Positions 44,481 through 53,836 of a stretch of DNA of 64,000 bases are shown in pieces. Origin of the DNA: Stagonosporopsis chrysanthemi (taxonomy: Eukaryota > Ascomycota > Dothideomycetes > Pleosporales > Didymellaceae); assembly GCA_022560025.1 (NCBI GenBank), contig JAFISE010000073.1, positions 88,021-152,020 of the forward strand, in the 5' to 3' direction. How positions within the stretch are numbered: position 1 is the first letter of the stretch; each line of letters begins with the position of its first letter. The translations under genes and the position numbers were made by a program. The notes below the pieces were generated by a model. That model saw only the letters and a program-made list of their open reading frames with translations, was not told the origin of the DNA and made no database searches.

Positions 44481-45791
44481 TCAATTCTCATGCTCCTTCA
44501 GCTCTTTGAAGTGTTTGTCCAACGGCCCCTGATGCGGTGGTATTGGTTTTGGGCCTGACACGAAATCCATGTAAGATATGTTGTTGAGGATCCAGCCGTC
44601 CTCAGGGCCAAGCACCGCTTTGTTCCCCATTCCGAGGAAATTGTGGGGGAAGCCTATCTCGAATCCGTACGCATTGTCGATCTTATCCAGCTCTTCTTCA
44701 TCGAGCCTGAGGCCTAGTGCCTCAATGTTGCCCTTGAGGTGGTCGACCTTTCTTCCGCCAACGATGGGAAAAACATTTGGCGATCTCCAAATGTCAGCTG
44801 AGCTATCTGATGTTCGTCAATGCTGTACTTACTTGTGCATGACGTACGCCAGCGCAACGCTCGTCAGAAGTGTCCCTTTCTTGTTGGCAATCTCCTCCAG
44901 TACAAGCGACACCTGCTCTTCTTTCCCGGTAAAGGCAACCCTAACAAAGTTCTTGCGGCCCTCGCCACTCTCCCTTTGCTCTTTCGTCTTGAAACCTCCA
45001 CCACCCAGAGCACCCCAAGGCGCCAGGGCCATTCCTTCACTCAGGCACATGGGAATAATCTCGCGTTCGAAGTCGCGCGCAGCCGCAGACCATCGACCTT
45101 GGTAGATGCAGAACTGACGCAGGCCATGCTGGCGCGCGTACTCGTTCGCTTTGACGACCAGCCAGGCGGGCGTATCGCTGACGCCGAGATAAATCACCTT
45201 TCTGGAGGTGCAGAGGTCGTTCAAGGTCTGCATCAGCTCTGGTATGGATGTGGTGAAATCCCAGTAGTGGACATAATACTACCGGTTTGTTCAGTCAAGG
45301 ACTAGTTTAGAGCGAGCTAATAGACTTACAATGTCAAGATACGTTGTACGCAAGTTTTTGAGCGAGCGTTCAATGGACGTATATATGTTTTTGGCACTAT
45401 TTCCAGCGTAATTGCCCTTGATCACACCTTGCTGCTTAAACTTGCTCTCCTTTTGCCTCTGCTCCGCGGCACTCTGGACGCCGCTGAATTTGGTCGCGAT
45501 AACCATCTCGTCACGGCGCCCTCGATCCTCCATCCACTCGCCCAACCATTGCTCGCTCTCGCCCAGCTGGTAGTTGACGGCTGTGTCAATGAAGTTGCCA
45601 CCATGTTCATAAAAGTAGTCCAACATAGCGAACGCGGTCTCCTTAGTGCACTCGCCGAGCCCTCCCTTCCACGAGTCGCCAAAGTTCATGGCACCAAGAC
45701 ATAGTGGTGAGACGCGAACTCCAGCGGTTGAGGATAGGATGCGATGACGACCAAGTAGAGATTTGGGAGTCTCGAGTGTGTTGAAAGACAT
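44481..45791 (-). CDS. Aldo-keto reductase (aryl-alcohol dehydrogenase / norsolorinic acid reductase-like)
   Basis: NADPH-dependent carbonyl reductase of the AKR superfamily. Three exons (45791-45330, 45278-44833, 44784-44481) give 403 residues. The catalytic tetrad is visible: Asp69 (NFIDTAVNY), Tyr74, Lys101 (VIATKF) and His158 (YYVHYWDF, at the first splice). The cofactor region is VFPIVGGRKVDHLKGNIEALGL in exon 3. The GESEQWLGEWM segment and overall length match the fungal AAD subgroup, which reduces aryl aldehydes or polyketide ketones. The first splice joins TYLDI to YYVHYWD; the second joins VMHK to SPNVFP. A TATA box lies 60 nt before the start. It is the left edge of the candidate catabolic cluster. 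Confidence 0.92.
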
Positions 45792-46604
45792 ATTGGAACG
45801 GCCAAGGAATTGTGTATCGATGTAGAGATATTCACAGCGTTGTTATCTCGACCTTTTATATTGCATTGTACTAGTTAGTTTCGGAGATTTGGGGGTACGC
45901 TTATACACCTATTCAGCCTGTTGCCGTTCTCAGACTCTTCTGACTCTATGCTGCGGGGCCGAGACTGTCAGAGGACGTCAGAGATACGTCAACCCTCGTC
46001 CTGATAGCATCAATTCTGACAGAGGCTACATAGTAAGCAACACAACACACGGATTTAACACCATTATCTCCGCGCACAACAATGGCAAGTAGCGCTCTGA
46101 TGTAGATCACACGGCTCGAAACGTAAGAAAGCCGAGTCTATATTGGGAAAGAGGAATGTAGTTCAGAGCAATGATGTACCAATCAATGTCGCTCCAGCAC
46201 GTGATGTATCAACACGGTTACATGGACAGAAAAGTGAGATTTGATCCACCTCTGCTATAGAATGGACACGATGAGACTATTGCATCTGACTGTTCACTAG
46301 GGGTACTATGATGACTTCTAATTTGATCTTGACAATTGCGGGTCTAGTTAAGACATAATCGTTGGCTACCTATGGTGGGCTGAGATATCGGTGTAGGGTG
46401 TTCGGGTACGCCGTTCTTGATTTAATAAGCGGCTCAGACCCGTGTTTCAGAGGCAAGCACAGCGAAGGTCGCAAGACTTACTTTATGCTATGGTACCCTT
46501 AACGTTACTACTGTGTGTATCGTTGGAACTGGTTATGCCGAACCTATGCTTGATCAACCGGCCCCGTGTACGCCACAACGCTCACAAGATTAATCAATCA
46601 AGTC
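45792..46604. other. Intergenic, 813 bp
   Basis: Upstream region of the aldo-keto reductase gene and 3' region of the NAD-binding reductase gene (both minus strand). No gene-like frame. Confidence 0.4.
45851..45859 (-). promoter_or_regulatory. TATA box (TATAAAAGG) of the aldo-keto reductase gene
   Basis: Minus-strand TATAAAAGG centred about 64 nt before the start codon at 45791, a near-consensus core promoter, typical of strongly inducible genes. Confidence 0.65.
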
Positions 46605-47779
46605 TCAGAGCTCGCTCTTGTGAGAACTCTCTCGCTCATAGGTCTCTCCCTCGCTACGAACCAAGTCAGGAATCGTGACCTCAAGAGATGGCCCCGTAGG
46701 TTTCCACCCAAGTTTGTCCTGAGCGATCGATGATCGTGTGCGAGCATTGGTGCCCCACAAAACCGATGCATGGCTGCTCAGAGTATCGGCCTTTTTGGCG
46801 TCGATGGGTTCGAGTCGATCTCCAGACTTGATGAAGCCTTGCTTGTGTGCTTCTTTTGTGATCAAGGCGCTCAGATCTCCGAAAGCCTTATTTCGTAAAT
46901 AAGCAATCTCACAGCATCGGCAGGGAAACTCACAAGCTCGCCATTTTCGACGTTGAAAACACCATCGTGATTCCAGAAACCATCCTTACCTTCCTTAGCC
47001 GCTCGAACTAGCAGAGAGACCAGGGCAGACAGATCGTGGACGTTAATGTTGCTCCAGATGTTTTTGCCTTCATTGAGCCTGAAACCATGACCAAGCTGCA
47101 AGGTCGTCTTTGTAATCTCCGGTGCTTGTACACTTCTCTGATTCACTGGGCCTCGTCCCACTCCGTAAATCAATGGCCCTACGATCACAGCTGTCTTGAC
47201 TGAAGAAGGTTCTTGCGACAGAACGAGATTTTCAACCACTCGTTTGGGATTGTTTTGAATGGCTGACAGGACCTTTTTCTGGTCTTTGATGTCATCGTAA
47301 GTGTCGTCTGTCGCTTTGCCAAACTGGCCAGAACCAATCTCTTCAGCCGCGTATATCGTTGCGCCTGAGATTTGGATCCAGTATCCAGGTTTCTTTGTCT
47401 CCTTCTGTCGTGCTTGCAAGCCTTCTGAAATGGCCTTCGCGCTTGCTGCGTGTGCGGTGGCGGCAAAATCTTATCGGACTGTCAGTAGGAGACAATCAGA
47501 AGTGAAAAATACGCACTTAGAACGATATCTGCGGCCCTAGACTGTTCTTTGATCAAGTCGGTGTCATCTAGGTCTCCCAAGACTGTCACAACATCTGGAT
47601 AGGCTAATTGCACTCGCTGTGCTTTGCTCGCATCGCGCACGAGAGAGGTTATCGCATAGCCCGAATGTGCTAAAGTATGGAGGATATCCCCACCAATGTA
47701 GCTACCACGTGTTAGTCAGGATCTGAGCCGTCGGTATCTTTTCGCACCCAGTGGCTCCTGTGAGTAAGATCTTGGCCAT
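46605..47779 (-). CDS. Extended NAD(P)-binding reductase/epimerase (SDR-e family)
   Basis: Four exons (47779-47748, 47701-47517, 47469-46934, 46886-46605) give 344 residues. The Rossmann start MAKILLTGATG joined to YIGGDILHTLAHSGY has the GxxGxxG signature. DLDDTDLI and ADIVLNFAATAHAAS follow, then a SG-A-T-IYAAEE segment in the active-site region. Further on are VVENLVLSQEPSSVKTAVIVGPLIYGVGRGPVN and the substrate-domain end AFGDLSALITKEAHKQGF, KLGWKPTGPSLEVTIPDLV. It resembles fungal NAD-dependent epimerase/dehydratase-like proteins (NmrA/dihydroflavonol reductase relatives); the reaction is not determined. It is divergent from the Zn2Cys6 regulator with a 431-bp shared promoter and a TATAAAT about 40 nt before its start. 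Confidence 0.85.
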
Positions 47780-47814
47780 GTTGAGATTGGTGTTTTCTGT
47801 GAATGAGGCGCTTG

Positions 47815-47821
47815 ATTTATA
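47815..47821 (-). promoter_or_regulatory. TATA box (TATAAAT) of the reductase gene
   Basis: Minus-strand TATAAAT about 40 nt before the start codon at 47779. Confidence 0.5.
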
Positions 47822-48131
47822 TGGAGGGAATTTGTTGTATTGCCTGTGATCTTTGCCTACTTGTTCTCGGCGCAACGCTAAATACTCTGTTGCAAGTTCA
47901 GGAGCTTTGCTTGCTAATCTTCTTGTTAGTTTTGTGCTGATGAATCACGGATGTTGGAAGGGCGTGTCTTGAAGAGGTTCGGAGTCTCCTGCTTCTTGCG
48001 GTCTAGCTCGACCCCGCAGGACCAAACCTCGCCAATCAATGGTACGTAAGGTGAGCTGTGCCAGTGGCTTGTCAAAATTTCGTGATATTTCTCCATATGA
48101 TGAGGTAAATTCGAAGCAGGCAGGACATGTC

Positions 48132-48147
48132 CGGATCGTGCAATCCG
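48132..48147. promoter_or_regulatory. Candidate Zn2Cys6 binding site: CGGAT-N6-ATCCG inverted repeat
   Basis: Perfect 5-bp arms (48132-48136 and 48143-48147) around a 6-nt spacer, equivalent to CGG-N10-CCG. It lies 64 bp before the regulator's start codon and faces the reductase gene on the other side, so it could serve autoregulation. Binding is not shown. Confidence 0.5.
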
Positions 48148-48210
48148 CTCCTTCCCTAAGAAGACGTTACTCACAGATGACGTCAATACGCTCAGGCCGC
48201 CATTGACACC

Positions 48211-50607
48211 ATGCCGGCCAGCAAAAGTCGCGGGACAACTAAGAAACGTACGCATAACCTAGGAGGCTGCGCGACTTGCCGACGTCGTCACGTCAAATGC
48301 GACCATGCTCGTCCTACCTGTGCCACATGCCGCAAAGCAGGACTCGATTGCGGCGGCTACCCCTCGCAGATTCGGTGGGCGTCTATGTCTTACGGGCCAT
48401 CGCGGCCACCAGAAGAGGGTAGATCGTTGTCTCGCTCGAATGAACGTACGTTTGATGAGCCCTGACGATTGGCGAAATATACGCTGATCAGAGCGCAGAG
48501 GTCGTAAGAACGCAAGTGGCTGCACAGAGCCAACTTCTTCCTACGCTCGACAGCCCACACGCTGTACAGCATGATGGGTCCGACAACATAGCGGTCGAAG
48601 AGATGAACTTTGATCCCAGTCCAGCTTCACTAAGCGTGGGGAACACCAACACAGCAACGACCGCAACAGGCTCTGACAGCACATCACTTCTGCCTCAGGA
48701 GCCGGATCTCTTCAACCATTCATCGGTAGGGTCCATGTCTGATCTTGAGTCACTGTTCGAGTCTTCCAACGGTCTAATCTGGAACGATTTATTTGACACA
48801 ACTTTCGACATGTCAATGCCTTTGATCCAGGATCAGCTTTATGACCCGTCTTACAATGACCCATTGAGTCTCCTTGCGCACGTCGCGGATCAGCCTCAAA
48901 GTCATGGCATCACTACACAGTCTCTCGACTATCCTTTCACCGCGAGTCAGTCTTATGAGAAGCAGAACATGTCCACATCGTTCGATGCACAGCCTCCGCC
49001 ATATGCTCCGACAGAGCTCGACGAAGCCCAAGTACTGCAGGACGCTCAGTATCTGCTCAAGCACTTCAGAACGCATCTCATTCCGCAGTTCGGCCCCTTG
49101 CCTATGAGCTGCAAATCGCCTTGGGAGACACTCAACTGGAGCAACGCTGTGCTGACTCATGCCGAGATGACGTGGCTTCAGGGTTCGAATGTCAAACATG
49201 CGAATAAGGCGAACTTGTTCGCGCTTTTAGGTTGTTCTGCTCATTTGATGGCAAAGGCGCCACCCTCTCCGAGCGAACTTGATCATGTCAGGAGTATGCA
49301 GATCCTTGAGTATACCTCCAAGTATGCGAAGAGACACATGCAGGAATCTCTACGGCTTGAGACTTCTGGTGATAGTAAAGCGAAGTACAAGGATCAATTG
49401 ATGGCTATTTTCAGCCTGGTGGCTCTCGCTGTAAGTTATCTTGGACAGCTGTCGATTTGTGTAGTAGGCTAAATCTATTCAGACTGAGACTGGGAATGCA
49501 GCAGATGCGAGATGCTACTTGATCGATGCCGAACGTCTCGTGAGACTACGAGGAATCACAAAGCAAAAGACCTCCCGCAGAGCCCGTCTATTACACCATG
49601 TTTACACTTGGCAACGCATTATTGGAGAGAGTACATTTGTCCTACACGACCACAAGAATGCTTCGCTTCAAGGGAGAATCGAGAGGACATTTCGGAACCA
49701 AGCTCCTACTCCTGTTATCGGCTCATGTAGCACGACACATAATGTCAACGCAACACCCGAACCTTCACAACTAGATGATTTTCTTCGCATACAGTCTCAC
49801 GGTACCGATAGCGACGATGACACTGAGGCACACAAAGACCATGAGACTGGACTTCGTGATATTCATCTAGAGGATGGCCGTGTCTGGTCCAACACTCTCT
49901 ATATGGACGTTTATGGTATTCCTGAGATCTGGCTCAGCTACGTCTCACAAACTACCAGGGTCGCCAATATTATGGACTATCTCGATGAGACATCGGTGCA
50001 GCCAACGAGAACGTTTCAGGAATGCTTGCAGAGGAGGACGACCCAACTCGAAAACCGGATATGCTCTTTATCGGCACAGTATAGCACTTCCGGAGAATTA
50101 TCACCGCCGCGTGGCGATCATAATGGATACACGACTCCGAAGCCGACGATGGCGAGCCGAGCAATGATGCGCGCAATGACTTCAGCTTTGCTCATTCTTT
50201 TCTATCGCCGCATTCGAAAGTTGCATCCCTTCATCTTACAAGCACATGTCAATGACGTTATCGCAGCCTTGAAGGACTTTGATCTCGCTCATGATGTCTG
50301 CGACATTAAGAACCCTGGCACCCCATGGCCAGCTTTCATTGCGGGAGCGGAAGCCATGTCGGCCACATCCCGAGATTGGTTGATGGGCTGGATGCAGAAG
50401 GGTGCGATGCAATCTGCTTTCAATGGCTTTACAGCTTCACAGCAAGTTATGCGAGAGGTATGGGAACAACGCGATAGAGCCAACAGTAACATGGAGAAAG
50501 ATGCGAACAGTCCAACTGAGCAACGATCGGCTGGAAAAAGAAGGAAAGACGCATACTCATGGGTTGACGTATCGCGAGAGGGCAATTTCTGGCTTATGCT
50601 GTACTGA
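48211..50607 (+). CDS. Zn2Cys6 transcription factor with fungal_trans_2-type regulatory domain
   Basis: Nuclear transcription factor. Three exons (48211-48445, 48499-49430, 49483-50607) give 763 residues. The binuclear zinc cluster is textbook: Cys20, 23, 30, 37, 40 and 47 (GGCATCRRRHVKCDHARPTC, then ATCRKAGLDC). A Ser/Thr/acid-rich linker is followed by a helical regulatory region from about 290 to the C-terminus (QVLQDAQYLLKHFRTHLIPQFG, CSAHLMAKAPPSP, FSLVALA joined to TETGNAADARCYLIDAERLVRLRG, GIPEIWLSYVSQTTRVANIMD, NPGTPWPAFIAGAEAMS), characteristic of the Arg81/fungal_trans_2 class. The splice at 48445/48499 gives NEQVVRTQ. It sits in the middle of the enzyme genes and is the obvious candidate regulator. 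It converges on the FMN oxidase gene with only 134 bp between. Confidence 0.92.
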
Positions 50608-50741
50608 TTCGATTTACAGATTCGCCACGCGAGACCGACATCACATCAATTAGCTCATTATTCATGTCGCTGCTCTTTTTTGTTTTTTCTTTGGCAAGAA
50701 GACCTCTTTATCGCTAGATTTCGATTCTACCTAGAATATTC

Positions 50742-52022
50742 TTACAGCTTAGCTAGAATGCCATTGTTCTCCAGAACGCTCAGATGGTTAAGAGTAATCT
50801 CAGCCACCGTTCGGCACCCAGCCAATGCCATAGTGGATTTGAATTCTTCAAATAAGATCTGGAGAGCAAGCTCAACGCCCTCTTGTCCCTTGTACTGCGT
50901 AGGGTCAGTCATTGCTAAGGGTAGGAAGGTGATAGATCACTCACCGCAAGGCCCCAAATGGCGATTCTCCCAAGGAAGCAAAAGTCAGCTCCAAGCGCAA
51001 TGGCTTTGAAGATATCCGACCCTCTTCTTATACCTCCGTCTACCGCGATATGGATATGACCTTTTGCGATTGGCGCACACTGCCGCAAAGCGTCGAGGGT
51101 AGCTGGAACACCGTCAAGCTGGCGTCCGCCATGGTTCGAGATGACGACGCCATCTACGCCTGCCGATATCGCCTGCTCGACATCTTCCGGTGAGGATATT
51201 CCCTTGAGCCAGATCTGCATCTTGGTGTTTGCCTTCAGCCAAGGAATGATCTCCTCCCACTCCAAGGTATCATCAAAAGCTTGCGGCCCGTTGTTTTTGC
51301 CATCCGGTGCGCCAAACTCGTCCTGCCCCTCAGATAGTAAGTTGGGAAAAGACATTCCTTTGGGCAATGTGAAATTTGAGCGCATTTCGCCCAAGCGGCG
51401 CCCAAGAACTGGTACGTCGACCGAAAGGAAAAGTGCTCTATACCCAGCACCTACAAACATTAGTGGCGTTCTGAATAAGCTCGTTTGCGTCGAAGGACTC
51501 ACTTTCTGCTCTCTTGAGTAATTGCAGGGTTATATTTCTGTCCTTCACAATGCACATCTGCATCATATATGGGTTGCCGGTCCCCTGCGCGATAACATCC
51601 TCCAACGATGTTGTAGAGTAAGACGACAAAGCCATAGGTATCTTCATCTTTGCTGCTGCCTTCGATGTGGCCACTTCTCCATCTTTATGAGCGAGGCAAT
51701 GCATCGCGCTTGGGCTGAAGCCGCAAGGGAACAAGATTTTTCTACCAAATATCTCGGCGCTTGTGTCTACGTTCGAAACATTTCTTAGGATCCGGGGACG
51801 TATCTTGTATCTATCATACGCTGTTACGTTCTCTCGAAGTCTGAGGAGGTCAAATTAGCTGCTGGACTTCTCATCGACAGAATGTGGGGCGTACGTGATC
51901 ATGTCCATGGCACCGCCATTGTAGTATTCCCGAAAACTGTCAGAGAGTTTCTCTGATCCATAACGCTCAAGATCACGGATTGAGAAGACAAGAGGATCAA
52001 GTGCTGGCGGTCGGTTGGCCAT
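50742..52022 (-). CDS. FMN-dependent 2-hydroxyacid oxidase/dehydrogenase, peroxisomal
   Basis: Oxidises an L-2-hydroxyacid to the 2-keto acid. Four exons (52022-51895, 51840-51503, 51450-50945, 50894-50742) give 374 residues. Motifs: YYNGGAMDMIT joined to LRENVTAYDRYKIRPRIL, then AGYRALFLSVDVPVLGRR, LKGISSPEDVEQAISAGVDGVVISNHGGRQLDG with catalytic His262 and Arg265, and the FMN-phosphate part AVDGGIRRGSDIFKAIALGADFCFLGR. The last exon ends NNGILAKL; the terminal AKL is a type 1 peroxisomal signal, suggesting H2O2-producing oxidase chemistry beside catalase. ATG 52022 is the first Met in frame. Substrate (lactate, glycolate or longer) cannot be told. Divergent from the lyase gene. Confidence 0.92.
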
Positions 52023-52570
52023 GCTCTGTATCACTTGTTTGATGCTGTGGGGCTCGATGGGTGACAGCTTCGTGAACAAAGGTGAGTAGATGAGGACCAG
52101 AATACGTCCAGGACCCGAAAGACTTAAGATTTCAGCTCACTCCGCCATGGCACGCTGGAAGCCGCGGCCGCCACGATTGGTTTCGTAATCTACACATGTG
52201 TGGAGACAGAGACTAGGCGTATGACCTGGCATCCGCCAGTGGCCATTCCTTTGCGGAGAAGTATACTGGTTCAAGTTTGGCTATCTTAACGACGTGTCTT
52301 CCCGCACTCAATGTTTCGAAAGATTGGGAGCCGGAAGTCGAAACGCGTGCGCGTTGTGATCATCGTACACCGCACTTACCCAGTTGGGAAAGTCATTCCT
52401 ATACCGAACAACCATCGGAGAGATCCATGTCCCTCCACGACCCCTCCAAACACAAAAGAGCTCCTCAAAATGCTGCAAGTAAGCATTGCACTTTGTTCAT
52501 CTAACACTTCAACGACTCGTCCTATAACATTTCTCCTGATACCCCTAAACTTTACGTCTTCACCTTCGCA
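52023..52570. promoter_or_regulatory. Shared divergent promoter between FMN oxidase and DHDPS/NAL-type lyase
   Basis: 548 bp between outward-facing starts. It contains a TCCGC-N16-GCGGA inverted repeat (about 52232-52257) and CCGCGG at 52163. The regulatory role is inferred from position; no TATA box is clear. Confidence 0.45.
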
Positions 52571-53494
52571 ATGGCACCCCAAGAGCTGAAAGGCATACTC
52601 GTTGCCTTAATTACACCATTCACAGACGATGGCACCAAAGTCCACGAGGGCCGCCTCGAACAACACATCAACCGCATGATCGACGCCGGTGTCCACGGCC
52701 TTGTACCGGGCGGCACAACAGGAGAATTCACAGCCATGACTCTCGACGAGCGGAAACAAGTCACCGAGCTGTGCGTCAAGTACTCTGCAGGCCGTGTCCC
52801 CGTCGTTGCAGGAGCAGGCGCGCTCTCGACAAAAGACTGCGTCGAGCTCGCCGTGCACGCGGCCCAGGTCGGCGCCGCAGCCACCATGATCGTGCCGCCG
52901 TTCTACGACCCAGTCAACTACGAGCAGTTCCGCGAGCTGTGCAAGGAAATCTACGACGCGTCCAAGATCCCAATCGTCTACTACAACATCCCCTCCGCAA
53001 GCGGCCTGACACTGTCACCCACTGAGATGGCCTCGCTCAAGGATGTCGGCGTGCACTACCTCAAAGACACATCTGGCAACGCCCCCGCACTCACGGAGCT
53101 TCTATTCGAGCTCGACGACCAAATCACAGCCTTCAACGGCTGGGACACACTGACGTTCTACGGCCTTGCTGCTGGCGCAAAGGGCTCGGTCTGGGGCGCG
53201 ACAAACGTGATCCCCGAGCTGTCTGTCGAGCTGTGGAATGCCGTTGCGGTCGAAGGCGATCTTAAGAAGGGGCGTGAGTTGTGGAGGAAGATCTTCCCCG
53301 TCTGCAAGTTTCTGGAGTCGTACAACTACCCTTCTGCGATCAAGACGGGGATGGAGCTCCGTGGGTGGGAGACTGGGGGGCTGCGCAAACCTTTCAAATT
53401 GCTAGAGCAAAAACAGACAGATGAGCTGGCGCGCATTATTACAGCGTCGGGGTCGCAGGTCCAGAAGGCGAAGTGGTTGTCGAACGGTGCTTAG
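52571..53494 (+). CDS. Class I aldolase/lyase of the DHDPS/N-acetylneuraminate lyase family
   Basis: Intronless, 307 residues, TIM-barrel Schiff-base enzyme. The keto-acid loop is GGTTGE (47-52), Tyr138 lies in IVYYNIPSASG, and Schiff-base Lys165 in HYLKDTSGN. The position of Arg138 of E. coli dihydrodipicolinate synthase, which binds the second carboxylate, is Ala143 here, and fungi make lysine by the aminoadipate route. A lysine-biosynthetic role is therefore unlikely. Candidate reactions in the family are sialic-acid or 2-keto-3-deoxy-sugar-acid cleavage, or dehydration or deamination of five-carbon keto acids to a semialdehyde. The neighbouring aldehyde dehydrogenase would then oxidise the aldehyde formed. 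There is no targeting signal. Poly-A-like AATAAA at 53525-53530. Confidence 0.92.
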   Translation: MAPQELKGILVALITPFTDDGTKVHEGRLEQHINRMIDAGVHGLVPGGTTGEFTAMTLDERKQVTELCVKYSAGRVPVVAGAGALSTKDCVELAVHAAQVGAAATMIVPPFYDPVNYEQFRELCKEIYDASKIPIVYYNIPSASGLTLSPTEMASLKDVGVHYLKDTSGNAPALTELLFELDDQITAFNGWDTLTFYGLAAGAKGSVWGATNVIPELSVELWNAVAVEGDLKKGRELWRKIFPVCKFLESYNYPSAIKTGMELRGWETGGLRKPFKLLEQKQTDELARIITASGSQVQKAKWLSNGA

Positions 53495-53836
53495 ATGGGT
53501 GGTATGAGAGGTGGAAAAATTTAGAATAAAGCATGTTGATCGATCGAATCTACGCAATGCCTTACAGACTATTATTTTACGTGGCTGTTTACTGGCAATC
53601 TGATATATGTATAAGAGAGCGACTGATTGTTGTCCCTCGAGCTCCCGTTACGGCACCAACGCCCGACGATGAGAAGGACATCACTATCAGTTTTTCCCAC
53701 ATCAATCAAGCTATGTTTGCAAGACATTGCATGTATTACGATAGAAAACAAAGCGTCTGGTCGCATCAAGACGAAGTCACGACTAGGCGTTTGCTCAAGA
53801 CACAATCTTCGATCTATATTATCTACTGCCGCAAAT
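53495..53836. other. Intergenic between convergent lyase and aldehyde dehydrogenase genes
   Basis: 342 bp of 3' flanks. AATAAA at 53525 serves the lyase gene. Nothing else seen. Confidence 0.5.

Larger units (their letters stand above)
47780..48210. promoter_or_regulatory. Shared divergent promoter between reductase and Zn2Cys6 regulator
   Basis: 431 bp between outward-facing starts. It contains the CGGAT-N6-ATCCG inverted repeat and a CGG-N12-CCG pair at 47999-48016, both of the form bound by Zn2Cys6 dimers. The promoter role is by position; binding is inference. Confidence 0.5.

Noticed and set aside
46790..46820. tRNA-like GGTTCGAGTC element
   Set aside because: Lies inside the coding exon of the NAD-binding reductase and has no cloverleaf around it.
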